Under the pieces are notes generated by a model. That model searched no databases. It saw only the letters and a list, made by a program, of their open reading frames with translations, and had not been told where the DNA came from. Of a DNA stretch of 33,491 nucleotides, positions 1-8,410 are shown piece by piece (position 1 is the first letter of the stretch; each line of letters begins with the position of its first letter). Position numbers and translations under genes: made by a program. Source of the DNA: Bauldia litoralis (GTDB taxonomy: Bacteria; Pseudomonadota; Alphaproteobacteria; Rhizobiales; Kaistiaceae); NCBI GenBank assembly GCA_945882315.1, contig CAMCWB010000041.1, forward strand, positions 1 to 33,491, given 5' to 3'.

Positions 1-720
1 GCTGCCGAGGTCGTCCTCATCGGAGCGGACCGCGGCGTTGTCGATGGCGGCAAAAAGACTGCGTCCCCTGGCCCGATCGCCTTCGCGCGCAGCCTGCCGA
101 TCGACAAGGCGATGGCGGACAGCGTTCTCCTCGCCTATGCGATGAACGACGCGCCGCTCAGCACCGAGCATGGCTATCCGCTGCGCGCCGTGGTCGGCGG
201 CTGGTTCGGCATGGCCTGGGTCAAGTGGATCACGGAGATCCGCGTCGTCGAGAAGCCGTTCCTCGGCTACTGGCAGGGGCGCGATTATTTTCGCTGGGAC
301 CGCAGCATGGGCGAGCCGGTGCTGGTGCCGCTCACCGAAATGGAAGTGAAGGCGCAGATCGCACGGCCGGTGCATGGCGGCACGGTGACGGTCGGCCATC
401 CCTTCCGGATCTTCGGCTCGGCCTGGAGCGGCGAAGCGGACATCGACCATGTCGAGGTCAGCACGGATGGCGGCATGCATTGGACCGACGCGCGGCTGGT
501 CGGTCCCGAGGCTGCCTTCGCCTGGCGGCTCTGGGATCATGAGTGGACGCCGAAGACCGAAGGCCGGCATGCGCTGCGGGCCCGCGCCGTCGACCGGGCC
601 GGCAATGTCCAGCCCGACCACCAGCTCGCGGACCGCGAAAGCTACGCCGCCAATTGGGTGGCGAGCGTCGAGGTCAATGCCGTGGCGGAAGCAGCAGCCG
701 TCGATGAGTTCGTTATCTGA
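1..720 (+). CDS. Sulfite oxidase-family molybdopterin oxidoreductase, C-terminal part
   Basis: The frame is open from base 1 and ends in TGA, so the 5' end lies outside the window and about 239 residues are visible. The first part carries the signature of the sulfite-oxidase molybdopterin fold: an 'LLAYAMNDAPL' run, then 'HGYPLRAVVGGWFGM', a VKW motif and a WQGRDYF segment. After it comes an Ig-like Mo-cofactor dimerisation domain with 'VEVSTDGGMHWTDARL' and 'RAVDRAGNVQP', which is standard in this family. Enzymes of this type use Mo-molybdopterin to oxidise sulfite or related substrates, usually in the periplasm. The substrate cannot be told from this fragment, and a twin-arginine signal or a partner cytochrome would lie upstream of the window. 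Family assignment is firm and the specific reaction is unknown. Confidence 0.9.
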   Translation, partial: AAEVVLIGADRGVVDGGKKTASPGPIAFARSLPIDKAMADSVLLAYAMNDAPLSTEHGYPLRAVVGGWFGMAWVKWITEIRVVEKPFLGYWQGRDYFRWDRSMGEPVLVPLTEMEVKAQIARPVHGGTVTVGHPFRIFGSAWSGEADIDHVEVSTDGGMHWTDARLVGPEAAFAWRLWDHEWTPKTEGRHALRARAVDRAGNVQPDHQLADRESYAANWVASVEVNAVAEAAAVDEFVI

Positions 721-906
721 AGACCAGTGAAACGCCGCGATTGCAAAGGGCGGCTCCGTCTCCCCTGCCACATATATCGGCTGGGCTTGCCTCACTTAGA
801 CCACATCCCCCCGCAGAAATGCCGATGAGGGGCCGGGCCAGCCGCGTGGGGCAGCGGGCACGGATGAAGGGGCTGACCAATCTCCCAAGAGCGAGGGAGC
901 CGGCCA

Positions 907-1974
907 GTGCGAATGCCGCAATTGGATTCGCTCCGTGCGATCGCGGTCGGCCTTGTGCTGGTCGAGCATTTCGCCGGAGCGACCGTCAATAGCTACATCC
1001 CGATCGGAGCCGGCACGCTCGGCGTCGGTGGCTTCTTCACGCTTAGCGGTTTCCTGATCACCGGCATCCTGCTCGAAAGCTTCGACAGGAACAGGGGCCC
1101 TGCCCTCGCCGTCTGGAAAGAATTCTACGCGCGACGCATAATCCGGCTGGCGCCAGCCTTCTACCTTGTCCTCCTCGCGCTGATTGCTCTCGACGTCGAG
1201 CCGATTGCCAGCTCATGGCCCTGGCACGCCAGCTATCTGACGAATATCTGGATTGCCCTCGGCAATCCGTCGAATGTCTTCTGGAGCCTCTCGGTCGAAG
1301 AGCAGTTCTATCTGTTCTGGCCCTTCATCATCGCCCTGACGCCACGGCAATTTCTGATCCCGACGACGATCGGGCTGATCGGCATCGCGCTCCTCACCAA
1401 GCTCATGCTGGTGCTGGCGGGCGTGCCGCTCGGTCCGGTACGTGGGCTGCTGCCGCTGAACCTTGAATTGCTGGCGCTCGGCTGCCTGCTCGCGATGGCG
1501 AGTTACCGGAACGGCAGGGCCAATGATTTCGGCTGGTATCGGGGCCGGCGCGTGAGGCTGTTCACCGCCGTGGCCTTCGCGGCAATCTCGCTGGCGATCG
1601 CGATCTGGCTGATCTTCGGCGAGACGGGCCTTACGCGGTTGTTCGCCAACAACCTGCTCTGCGCGATCTTCTTCGCCTGGCTGATCGCCAGCGCGGCGAT
1701 CGGCTTCTCCGGGAAGATCGGTCAGTTCCTGAACAATCCGCTTCTGCAGCTTTGCGGGCAGATGAGCTACGGCATCTACCTCGTGCACAGCTTCGTGCCT
1801 GATCTCGTCGAGCGCTATGCCGGGCCGATGCCGAAATGGCAGGCGGCGCCAATCGTGCTGGCGATCACCTTCGGCGTCTGCGCCCTCTCCTGGTTCTTCG
1901 TCGAGAGGCCCCTGCTCCGCTGGGGCCGGCGGCTCCAGACGAGCAAAGCGGACGCGGGAGCATCGGCAGCCTAG
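907..1974 (+). CDS. Acyltransferase 3 (OafA/YrhL-type) integral membrane protein
   Basis: This is a 355-residue polytopic membrane protein of the acyltransferase-3 family, which moves acyl groups onto cell-surface glycans or lipids. It opens with the family's 'LDSLRAIAVGLVLVEHF' segment, including the conserved histidine of the first helix. The hallmark 'SLSVEEQFYLFWPF' follows near residues 125-140, and a closing 'FFVERPLLRW' near the C-terminus. About ten hydrophobic segments are visible and no extra periplasmic domain, so this is the short form. The start used is GTG at 907, and an ATG two codons later at 913 is equally possible. A purine-rich GAGCGAGGGAG lies just upstream of both. The gene stands alone and its acceptor substrate cannot be predicted. 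Confidence 0.92.
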   Translation: MRMPQLDSLRAIAVGLVLVEHFAGATVNSYIPIGAGTLGVGGFFTLSGFLITGILLESFDRNRGPALAVWKEFYARRIIRLAPAFYLVLLALIALDVEPIASSWPWHASYLTNIWIALGNPSNVFWSLSVEEQFYLFWPFIIALTPRQFLIPTTIGLIGIALLTKLMLVLAGVPLGPVRGLLPLNLELLALGCLLAMASYRNGRANDFGWYRGRRVRLFTAVAFAAISLAIAIWLIFGETGLTRLFANNLLCAIFFAWLIASAAIGFSGKIGQFLNNPLLQLCGQMSYGIYLVHSFVPDLVERYAGPMPKWQAAPIVLAITFGVCALSWFFVERPLLRWGRRLQTSKADAGASAA

Positions 1975-1984
1975 CCTGAAACGT

Positions 1985-2254
1985 CTAGTGCGTGTGCAGC
2001 CATTCACGGGCGGCGCGCTGGGCTTCGGCAATCGCCGCCTTGGTCATTTCGCGCGCCACTTCCTGGCGGTAAAGCGCCGCTTCGGCGCTGCCACGGACGG
2101 CGGCGAGATTGAACCACTTATGCGCGGCGACGAGATCGGTTTCGACCTCGCGGCCGGTCGCATAAACGAGACCGAGCTCGAAGAGGTTTTCACCGTTCGG
2201 CTGCCGCTCCGCCATCGACGCCATTTCGACGCCACCCATTTCAAATCGAGCCAT
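1985..2254 (-). CDS. Sel1-repeat small protein
   Basis: This is an 89-residue protein holding about one and a half Sel1-like repeats: 'ENLFELGLVYATGREVETDLVAAHKWFNLAAVRGSAEAALYRQEVA'. The AHKWFNLAA stretch followed by a GSAEA turn is the classic Sel1 consensus. Sel1 repeats form helical solenoids for protein-protein contact, and a unit this short is probably an adaptor or a subunit of a larger assembly. No signal peptide is visible, so it is likely cytoplasmic. The ATG at 2254 has a good AAGGGGA ribosome site upstream. It is convergent with the acyltransferase gene, with 10 nt between the stops. The partner and function are unknown. Confidence 0.82.
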   Translation of the reverse strand: MARFEMGGVEMASMAERQPNGENLFELGLVYATGREVETDLVAAHKWFNLAAVRGSAEAALYRQEVAREMTKAAIAEAQRAAREWLHTH

Positions 2255-2625
2255 GACACATCCCCTTGTCCCTGTTTGCCGATCCGTGGCCGCTTGCTGT
2301 GCGGCGCTCTCGTCCGGCGATGGGTGAAGTCTGTCCGCTGCGGCTGAAGGGGCACTTAAATTTCGAGATTAATTTTCCTCGAATTGTCTCGAAGGGATTT
2401 GGCAAGCTTCGTTACCGGCCGGCCCGCCGCCCGGCGCAAAGCCAAGCATCGGCCGGTAACTTTTGAAAAATCCGCCAGATTCCGGAAACCTTGCGGTAAC
2501 CAGACTTTTCAGATCACGCGGCGGGCAGCGTCGAAAACACAGTCGTGGATGACCGCCCTTGTCCCTTCCACGCGGCATGATTTCGACTAGAAGGGACAGT
2601 CACACCTCTCCCTCGGAAGGTCCTC
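2255..2625. promoter_or_regulatory. Divergent intergenic region between the Sel1 gene and the lipoprotein gene
   Basis: These 371 bases hold no convincing gene and must carry the promoters of both flanking genes. The main visible structure is a perfect 11-bp inverted repeat, GTTACCGGCCG at 2411-2421 and CGGCCGGTAAC at 2450-2460, separated by 28 nt. A further GCGGTAACC lies near 2493-2501. The two 60-70-codon open frames here have no domain-like composition and overlap each other on opposite strands. Confidence 0.5.
2411..2460. repeat. Inverted repeat GTTACCGGCCG / CGGCCGGTAAC
   Basis: The 11-bp arms are perfect, at 2411-2421 and 2450-2460, with a 28-nt GC-rich loop. The repeat lies about 165 bp upstream of the lipoprotein start and about 160 bp upstream of the Sel1 start. 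It could be a two-site operator or a stem-loop. There is no T-run, so a terminator role is unlikely. Confidence 0.5.
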
Positions 2626-3123
2626 ATGCGCCGGCTTCTCACCTTCTTGACGCTCGCCCTCACCGCCAGCCTCGGTGGCTGCTACATCTCGGAAACGCCG
2701 CTGGTCGGCGCCGGCGATGCGGTCTTCCCTTATGAGACGATCAGCTACCGCGAGACGGATGGCGACGAGATCATGACCATGGTCCGTGAGGGCGATGCCT
2801 ATGTCATGCGGAAGGAGGGCGAACCGGGACAACTCGAACTCCGCTTCAAGGATCTCGGCGACAATCTCTATCTCGCGCAGATGACCGGCGAACAGGACGG
2901 CAAGCCGGCGATCCTCTATTCCGTCGTCAAGGCTGACTGGAACAAGAAGACGGTCGATTCCTATAAAGCCGTGGCCGACATGGCGGAGGAAGGACCGGGC
3001 CTGCGCAAATGCGGCGACAACGCTCTCTGCATCGACGACCTCGACCGGTATATCGCGCTGGCGCGCGAGGCGGTGAGCGGCGGCGAACCGGTCGCCAGCT
3101 ATGAGATCGTCGAGGCGAAGTAG
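2626..3123 (+). CDS. Predicted small lipoprotein, function unknown
   Basis: This is a 165-residue protein with a lipoprotein signal: a basic start (MRRLL), a hydrophobic core, and a Leu-Gly-Gly-Cys lipobox that puts the lipidated cysteine at residue 19. The mature part is acidic and rich in beta-strand patterns (for example 'LELRFKDLGDNLYLAQMTG'). It has two further cysteines in 'LRKCGDNALCIDDLDRYI' that could form a disulfide. I recognise no named family. The lipobox implies export and anchoring in the inner or outer membrane. The ATG has a clear GGAAGG ribosome site. Its stop lies one base from the stop of the convergent glycosyltransferase gene. That the gene is real is well supported; its role is unknown. 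Confidence 0.85.
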   Translation: MRRLLTFLTLALTASLGGCYISETPLVGAGDAVFPYETISYRETDGDEIMTMVREGDAYVMRKEGEPGQLELRFKDLGDNLYLAQMTGEQDGKPAILYSVVKADWNKKTVDSYKAVADMAEEGPGLRKCGDNALCIDDLDRYIALAREAVSGGEPVASYEIVEAK

Positions 3124-3124
3124 C

Positions 3125-4687
3125 TCAGCTCAGCGAGCGCGCAGCAAGGCAGACCGGCGCTTCGGCAGGCAGCGGCAGGATACGCCAGAGCGAGACGCGG
3201 TCGAAGCCGTAGAGCGGCTTGTGCCAGGGGATGACGATATCCTCCACGTGGCCCGCGTCGGCTTCCACAAACGGTTTTACGAAGTCGGGGGCCTGCGGTT
3301 CGCGAGGTGCGTCCGGTAGCTTGGCGTGAGCGCCGCCCCAGATTGCGATGCAGGGGCGATCCGCCAGAGCATCGGGCAGCGGTGGCTCGACGCGCTGGGT
3401 GACGAGCGCAATGGCGCGTGCTGCCGGAAGATGCGCCAGCAGGTTGCCGGCGTCGCGGTCATTCGTCGTGACGAATTGCGCGGCACCGAGACCGTGCGCC
3501 GTCAACTCGGCGGCGAGCGCGTCGTAGGGCGTCCGCTGCGTCGGGTTTTCCGGCACGACACCGTCGATGATCTGAAAGGACCAGAAGCGCACGATCGTCA
3601 CGACGACGACCACGACGGTTGCGACCCTGATGGTCCCCTCGGCGAATTTTGCCTCATCGACGCGCGCCGCAAACCAGGCGGCCATCGCGAGCGGCGCGAC
3701 GAGCAGCACGGGGAACATGTAGCGTGTCCCCATATTGCCGACGCCGACGGCCATGACCCCAGCCAGGCCAAGACCGACTGTCCACAGCGTCGCGGCGACG
3801 GCCAGGCGGCCGTTCGGGTGAAGCGGTGACGGCGCCTCCGGCCGCCGGGCGGCAAAGGCGATCAGGCCGATGAAGATCGGCCAGGGCAGAAGGTAGAGGA
3901 CGACCGATACCAGATAGGATTTGGCGGCCGGCAGGATGCGCTCGACATAGCGGACCGGCTTGCCGACGAGGCGATCATGGACGACGGAGACGACATTGCC
4001 GTCGATGCCGAGCATCCAGATCACCACCGGCACCACCGGCAGGACAGCGAACAGAGCAACAAGCAGGGTCCGGCGGTCGAAGAAGGCGGCGCGGGCGCGA
4101 CGGTCCAAGAGGACGGCGGCGAGCGCGCCCGCTGCCGGCAACAGGAACGACCATTTAGCGATCGTGGCGAGGCCGATCAGCAGGCCGAGGACAGCGGCGC
4201 GGCCGGCGCCCGGCCGTTCGACATAGGCGACCAGCGACACCCAGGCGGCGAGCCCGATGGCGAGCAGCGGCAGGGAATGAGTGAAGTGATAGTGGAAGTC
4301 GGACGCCATCCAGACGAAGAAGATCAGGGAATAGGAGAAGGCCGCCGCGAGGCGGCGGCTGAAGCCGATCTGGCGGAAGGCGACGTAATGCAGAACGCCG
4401 ATGGCACTGAAGAAGAGATAGCGAAGCACGGTGTGGGCGAGGATGCCCTCGCCGAAGATGCGGCTCGCGAAATAATAGAGCCAGTCATAGAGCGGCGGAT
4501 TGCGGAGCTGGTAGCCGCCGGAGAGATGGCGCTGGACATTCTCGACGGTCACCGCGGAATCGAGCGTCAAGGTCGACGAGGACAGGAGCTGGATTGCCGC
4601 GAAGACGATGCTGAAGCCGACCCAGAAGAGCGCCACGGCACGGAGCGAGGACAGGCGCAGGACGATGGCATCGGAGGTGGTGGGCAT
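3125..4687 (-). CDS. GT39/ArnT-like membrane glycosyltransferase
   Basis: This is a 520-residue polytopic membrane protein of the GT-C fold. The first periplasmic loop holds the expected acidic motif, 'LDSAVTVENVQRHL', followed by 'LRNPPLYDWLYY', as in the dolichyl-phosphate-mannose and undecaprenyl-phosphate-Ara4N transferase superfamily. About ten to twelve transmembrane helices follow, then a soluble periplasmic tail of roughly 130 residues ending 'LWRILPLPAEAPVC'. Such enzymes move a sugar from a polyprenyl-phosphate donor to lipid A, protein or another surface acceptor. Neither donor nor acceptor can be read from the sequence. The start is ATG at 4687. The gene is isolated, with a palindromic repeat upstream and the lipoprotein gene converging on it. 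Confidence 0.9.
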   Translation of the reverse strand: MPTTSDAIVLRLSSLRAVALFWVGFSIVFAAIQLLSSSTLTLDSAVTVENVQRHLSGGYQLRNPPLYDWLYYFASRIFGEGILAHTVLRYLFFSAIGVLHYVAFRQIGFSRRLAAAFSYSLIFFVWMASDFHYHFTHSLPLLAIGLAAWVSLVAYVERPGAGRAAVLGLLIGLATIAKWSFLLPAAGALAAVLLDRRARAAFFDRRTLLVALFAVLPVVPVVIWMLGIDGNVVSVVHDRLVGKPVRYVERILPAAKSYLVSVVLYLLPWPIFIGLIAFAARRPEAPSPLHPNGRLAVAATLWTVGLGLAGVMAVGVGNMGTRYMFPVLLVAPLAMAAWFAARVDEAKFAEGTIRVATVVVVVVTIVRFWSFQIIDGVVPENPTQRTPYDALAAELTAHGLGAAQFVTTNDRDAGNLLAHLPAARAIALVTQRVEPPLPDALADRPCIAIWGGAHAKLPDAPREPQAPDFVKPFVEADAGHVEDIVIPWHKPLYGFDRVSLWRILPLPAEAPVCLAARSLS

Positions 4688-4712
4688 CGTGTTCGTCGCC
4701 CCTAGTCAGGAC

Positions 4713-4914
4713 TCCCCTCTCCCATAGGGAGAGGGCCGCCGTTCTTAGCGAACGCAGTGAGCTTTAGAACGGCGGGGTGAGGGGCTAAGGCGCTAATTGT
4801 CTGCTCCTGGCAGGGAAGCCTTCCGGCGATATGGATAGGCCACAACCCCTCACCCTTCTCGCCTAACTCGCTTCGCTCCTAAGGCTCGAAGCCCTCTCCC
4901 TATGGGAGAGGGTA
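4713..4914. repeat. Nested palindromic intergenic repeat (MITE/REP-like), about 200 bp
   Basis: Both ends carry a short palindrome built on CCCTCTCCC and GGGAGAGGG (4715-4735 and 4892-4912), and the two ends are reverse complements of each other (ATA spacer against TAT spacer). Inside is a second hairpin with CCGCCGTTCT near 4738 and AGAACGGCGG near 4766. A third long-range pairing joins GGGGTGAGGGG (about 4774) with CCCCTCACCC (about 4850). No open frame of note is present. This nested architecture is typical of non-autonomous repeat elements scattered through proteobacterial intergenic DNA. It sits upstream of the glycosyltransferase gene and downstream of gatB, and may end gatB transcription. 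Confidence 0.8.
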
Positions 4915-4958
4915 GGCCTAGGCATCGCGACACCTCTAGAAAATCGTCCCTCATCTCG

Positions 4959-6434
4959 CTAGTCGGGAATACCGAGTTTCTTCTTCAGAAGCTCGTTGAC
5001 GGCCTGCGGGTTCGCCTTGCCGCCGGAGGATTTCATGACCTGGCCGACGAACCAGCCGATCATGGTCGGCTTGGCGACGGCCTGCGCCACCTTCTCGGGA
5101 TTGGCGGCGATGATTTCGTCGACGACCTTCTCGATGGCGCCAGTATCGGTGACCTGTTTCAACCCCCTCGCCTCAACGATGTCTGCGGGCTCGCCACCCT
5201 CTTTCCAGACGATCTCGAAGACGTCCTTGGCGATCTTGCCGGAGATCGTGCCGTCCTGAATGAGGTCGAGGATGGCGCCCAAACGATCGGCCGAGACCGG
5301 ACTTTCTTCGATTGACTTGCCTTCCTTGTTGAGGCGGCCGGCAAGCTCGTTGATGACCCAGTTGGCGGCGAGCTTGGCGTCACGCTTTTCGGCGACGGCC
5401 TCGAAATAGTCGGCGGTCTCCTTCTCGGCGACGAGCACGCTGGCGTCGTAGGCGCTCAAGCCCAGGCCGGCGACGAAGCGCGCCTTCTTGGCATCGGGCA
5501 GTTCCGGCAATTCGCCCTTCAGCTTGTCGACGAAGGCCGCATCGACTTCGAGCGGCAGCAGGTCGGGGTCCGGGAAATAACGGTAGTCGTGCGCCTCTTC
5601 CTTGGAGCGCATCGAGCGGGTCTCGCCCTTTGCCGGATCGAAGAGACGCGTCTCCTGGTCGATCCTGCCGCCCTCCTCGATGACCGCTATCTGCCGGCGC
5701 GCCTCGTGCTCGATGGCCTGGCCGACGAACTTGATGGAGTTGACGTTCTTGATCTCGCAGCGCGTGCCTAGCCCTTCGCCCGGACGGCGGACGGAGACGT
5801 TGACGTCGGCGCGGAGGTTGCCTTTCTCCATGTCGGCGTCCGAGGTGCCGAGATAGCGGAGGATCGAGCGGACTTTCGACAGGAAGGCGCGCGCCTCCTC
5901 CGACGAGCGGATGTCGGGGCGCGACACGATCTCCATGAGCGCGACGCCAGAGCGGTTGAGATCGACGAAGCTCATGGTGGGGTGCTGGTCGTGAATCGAC
6001 TTGCCGGCATCCTGCTCGAGATGCAGGCGCTCGATGCCGACAGTCACGGTGTCGCCGTCGCCAAGCTCGACGGTCACTTCGCCCTCGCCGACGATCGGCT
6101 CCTGATACTGCGATATCTGGTAGCCCTGCGGCAGGTCGGGATAGAAATAGTTCTTCCGGTCAAAGCGGCTCTTCAGATTGATCTTCGCATTGAGGCCGAG
6201 GCCGGTGCGGATCGCCTGCGCGACGCATTCCTCGTTGATCACCGGCAGCATGCCCGGCATCGCGGCATCGACGAGGCTGACATGCGAGTTCGGCGCGCCG
6301 CCGAACTCGGTCGATGCGCCGGAGAAAAGCTTGGCCTTCGACATGACCTGCGCATGGACTTCCATGCCGACCACAACCTCCCAGTCGCCGGTGGCGCCGC
6401 GGATGAGCTTCGATTTCATGGTGGGCGCGTTCAT
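4959..6434 (-). CDS. gatB: Aspartyl/glutamyl-tRNA amidotransferase subunit B
   Basis: The 491-residue GatB subunit binds misacylated Glu-tRNA(Gln) or Asp-tRNA(Asn), phosphorylates the side chain with ATP and accepts ammonia from GatA. The family signatures are clear: '[12 protein letters not shown]' at the N-terminus, '[19 protein letters not shown]', '[10 protein letters not shown]', 'EIKNVNS' and 'YRYFPDPDL'. The helical and YqeY-like tail ends '[15 protein letters not shown]'. The frame is open 24 codons further upstream, but those codons lie within the chorismate mutase gene in another frame. The ATG at 6434 forms an ATGA overlap with that gene's stop and is the natural start. ATG 6419 is an alternative. 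It is the last gene of the gat operon. Confidence 0.97.
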   Translation of the reverse strand: MNAPTMKSKLIRGATGDWEVVVGMEVHAQVMSKAKLFSGASTEFGGAPNSHVSLVDAAMPGMLPVINEECVAQAIRTGLGLNAKINLKSRFDRKNYFYPDLPQGYQISQYQEPIVGEGEVTVELGDGDTVTVGIERLHLEQDAGKSIHDQHPTMSFVDLNRSGVALMEIVSRPDIRSSEEARAFLSKVRSILRYLGTSDADMEKGNLRADVNVSVRRPGEGLGTRCEIKNVNSIKFVGQAIEHEARRQIAVIEEGGRIDQETRLFDPAKGETRSMRSKEEAHDYRYFPDPDLLPLEVDAAFVDKLKGELPELPDAKKARFVAGLGLSAYDASVLVAEKETADYFEAVAEKRDAKLAANWVINELAGRLNKEGKSIEESPVSADRLGAILDLIQDGTISGKIAKDVFEIVWKEGGEPADIVEARGLKQVTDTGAIEKVVDEIIAANPEKVAQAVAKPTMIGWFVGQVMKSSGGKANPQAVNELLKKKLGIPD

Positions 6435-6739
6435 GGCTTGCCGGATTTCCGCGAGGCGATTGTCTTGCGTTCGTATTCGATATTCCAGTCGATCAGCTTC
6501 GCCCACATATCGCGTACCAGAACAGGATCGAGGCCGGCCTCGTCGGCCTTGGCGGCGACCTTGTCGAGGACGTCGTCAATGCGATCCTGGACATAGGCCT
6601 CGTCCGGGTCCTGCTTGAGTTGCGCCATGCGCTGGACGTAACCGAAGCGCTCGACGAAGAGCCGGATCAGATCGCGGTCGAGCCGGTCGATCTCCGAGCG
6701 GATATCCTGCTTGGTGACGCAATCGGCCGGTCGCTTCAT
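6431..6739 (-). CDS. Chorismate mutase type II (AroQ fold), PchB-like, inside the gat operon
   Basis: This is a 102-residue all-helical AroQ-class protein. By recall it aligns without gaps over nearly its whole length with Pseudomonas PchB (isochorismate pyruvate lyase and weak chorismate mutase). Shared features include an opening MKxPxDC, '[10 protein letters not shown]', a YV pair at 34-35, and 'AGLDP' and 'IDWNI' towards the end. Residues matching PchB active-site Arg14, Arg31 and Lys42 are all present at the same numbers. The position of Gln90 is Glu90 here. AroQ enzymes turn chorismate into prephenate for Phe/Tyr synthesis; PchB-type ones also make salicylate from isochorismate. The ATG at 6739 follows GGTGAGAC, 4 nt after the gatA stop, and the gene's stop overlaps the gatB start, so it is co-translated with them. 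No pchA-like gene is nearby. The true substrate is open. Confidence 0.88.
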   Translation of the reverse strand: MKRPADCVTKQDIRSEIDRLDRDLIRLFVERFGYVQRMAQLKQDPDEAYVQDRIDDVLDKVAAKADEAGLDPVLVRDMWAKLIDWNIEYERKTIASRKSGKP

Positions 6740-6743
6740 CGTC

Positions 6744-8219
6744 TCACCACCATTGCTTCGGCTGGAACCGGCCGGCCGCCTGCTCGATGACATGGGCGGT
6801 GCGGAAGAGCATCTCCTCGTCGAAGGGCCGGCCTATGAGCTGCAGGCCGAGCGGCAGCCCGTCGCCGGTCAGGCCGGCGGGGACGGCAATGCCAGGAAGG
6901 CCGGCCATGTTCACGGTGACGGTGAAGATGTCATTCAGATACATCTCGATCGGCGACGCCGTCGCCATGGCTTCGAGGCCGAAGGCGGCAGACGGGGTCG
7001 CCGGCGTCAGGATCGCGTCGACACCATCGGCGAAGACGGTCTCGAAATCGCGCTTGATCAGCGTGCGCACCTTCTGGGCGCGGAGATAATAGGCGTCGTA
7101 GTAGCCGGCCGAGAGGACATAGGTGCCGATCAGGATGCGGCGCTTCACTTCCTTGCCGAAGCCGGCGGCGCGTGTCTCCTCATACATCGACACGATGTCG
7201 TCGCCGGGCACGCGCAGGCCGTAACGGACGCCGTCATAGCGGGCAAGGTTGGACGAGGCCTCGGCAGGTGCGACGATGTAGTAAGCCGGCAAGGCATATT
7301 TCGTGTGCGGCAGGGTGATGTCGACGAGATCGGCGCCGGCCTCGCGGAGCCAGTCCCTGCCGGCCTGCCACAGCCGCTCGATTTCGGGCGGCATGCCGTC
7401 GACGCGATATTCCTTCGGGATGCCGATCTTCAGGCCTCTGACACTCTGGCCGATCGCCTTCTCATAGTCCGGCACGGCGATATCGACCGAGGTCGTGTCC
7501 TTCGCATCGACGCTCGCCATCGACTTCATCAGGATCGCGGCGTCGCGCACATCACGGGCGATCGGGCCTGCCTGGTCGAGCGAGGAGGCGAAGGCGACGA
7601 CACCCCAGCGCGAGCAGCGGCCGTAGGTCGGCTTGATGCCGACGGTGCCGGTGAAGGCCGCCGGCTGACGGATCGAGCCGCCGGTATCGGTCGCTGTTGC
7701 GCCGGCGCAGAGACGCGCGCTGACGGCGGCCGCGGAGCCGCCGGACGAGCCGCCCGGCACCAGCTTGGCGTTGGAGCCTTCCGAGCGCCACGGGTTGACC
7801 ACCGGCCCGTAATAGGAGGTCTCGTTGGACGAGCCCATGGCGAACTCATCCATGTTGAGCTTGCCGAGCATGATGGCGCCAGCGGCCCAGAGATTGGCCG
7901 TGACGGTCGACTCATAGGGCGGCTTGAAGCCATCGAGGATGTGGCTGCCGGCCTGGCTGTGGATTCCTTCGGTGCAGAACAGGTCCTTGATGCCGAGCGG
8001 CACGCCTTCGAGCGCCCGCGCTTCGCCTGCCGCGACGCGCTTGTCGGACTCGGCCGCCATGGCGAGCGCCTTCTCCGGCGTCTCGAAGACATAGGCGTTG
8101 AGCGCCCGCGCCTTCTCCATATTGGCAAGATAGGCTTGGGTGAGTTCGGTCGCCGTGAACGCCTTTTTCGACAGGCCGTCACGGATCCCGGAGATCGTGA
8201 GCTCGGTGAGATCGGTCAT
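6744..8219 (-). CDS. gatA: Aspartyl/glutamyl-tRNA amidotransferase subunit A
   Basis: The 491-residue GatA is the glutaminase subunit of GatCAB and feeds ammonia to GatB. The amidase-signature Ser-cisSer-Lys triad is visible: Lys78 in 'VPLGIKDLF', Ser158 in '[12 protein letters not shown]' and Ser182 in '[13 protein letters not shown]'. The closing '[19 protein letters not shown]' is the family's C-terminal signature. Length is as expected. The ATG at 8219 overlaps the stop of the upstream 64-codon ORF as ATGA, and the chorismate mutase gene starts 4 nt after the gatA stop. The complex converts Glu-tRNA(Gln), and in many bacteria Asp-tRNA(Asn), to the amidated form in the cytoplasm. Confidence 0.97.
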   Translation of the reverse strand: MTDLTELTISGIRDGLSKKAFTATELTQAYLANMEKARALNAYVFETPEKALAMAAESDKRVAAGEARALEGVPLGIKDLFCTEGIHSQAGSHILDGFKPPYESTVTANLWAAGAIMLGKLNMDEFAMGSSNETSYYGPVVNPWRSEGSNAKLVPGGSSGGSAAAVSARLCAGATATDTGGSIRQPAAFTGTVGIKPTYGRCSRWGVVAFASSLDQAGPIARDVRDAAILMKSMASVDAKDTTSVDIAVPDYEKAIGQSVRGLKIGIPKEYRVDGMPPEIERLWQAGRDWLREAGADLVDITLPHTKYALPAYYIVAPAEASSNLARYDGVRYGLRVPGDDIVSMYEETRAAGFGKEVKRRILIGTYVLSAGYYDAYYLRAQKVRTLIKRDFETVFADGVDAILTPATPSAAFGLEAMATASPIEMYLNDIFTVTVNMAGLPGIAVPAGLTGDGLPLGLQLIGRPFDEEMLFRTAHVIEQAAGRFQPKQWW

Positions 8220-8410
8220 CGGGCGAGCGCCTTCTCAAAGAAGACCGACCATTTTGAGTCCGGAGGTGTCAGCGCGAGCAGCGCCGCATTTAATTCGGCA
8301 ATGAGCTGGCGCACATCGTCCTGCAACGGATTCTCGGCCGCGATCGTGGCGGCCCTGGACGAACCGAGGGGAGACTGCGCGCTGCCGGTACGGGACATTT
8401 CGGCGATCAT
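8216..8410 (-). CDS. 64-residue ORF in the gat operon, probable GNAT acetyltransferase remnant
   Basis: This short frame is joined at both ends by ATGA overlaps: its ATG overlaps the gatC stop (8407-8410) and its TGA overlaps the gatA ATG (8216-8219). It is therefore almost certainly translated by coupling. The C-terminal half, '[21 protein letters not shown]', resembles the first helix of GNAT N-acetyltransferases of the 'LIAELDAYLxxLYPPES' type. The rest of a GNAT domain is absent: there is no acetyl-CoA loop (Q/RxxGxG/A). Acetyltransferase genes are, as I recall, found in gat operons of some Rhizobiales. The likely history is deletion of the body of such a gene with preserved junctions. 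It could also be a small protein with its own role. Confidence 0.6.
   Translation of the reverse strand: MIAEMSRTGSAQSPLGSSRAATIAAENPLQDDVRQLIAELNAALLALTPPDSKWSVFFEKALAR

Noticed and set aside
721-906. Gap between the molybdoenzyme and acyltransferase genes.
   Set aside because: I found no supported gene, repeat or terminator; the short frames here lack any domain pattern.
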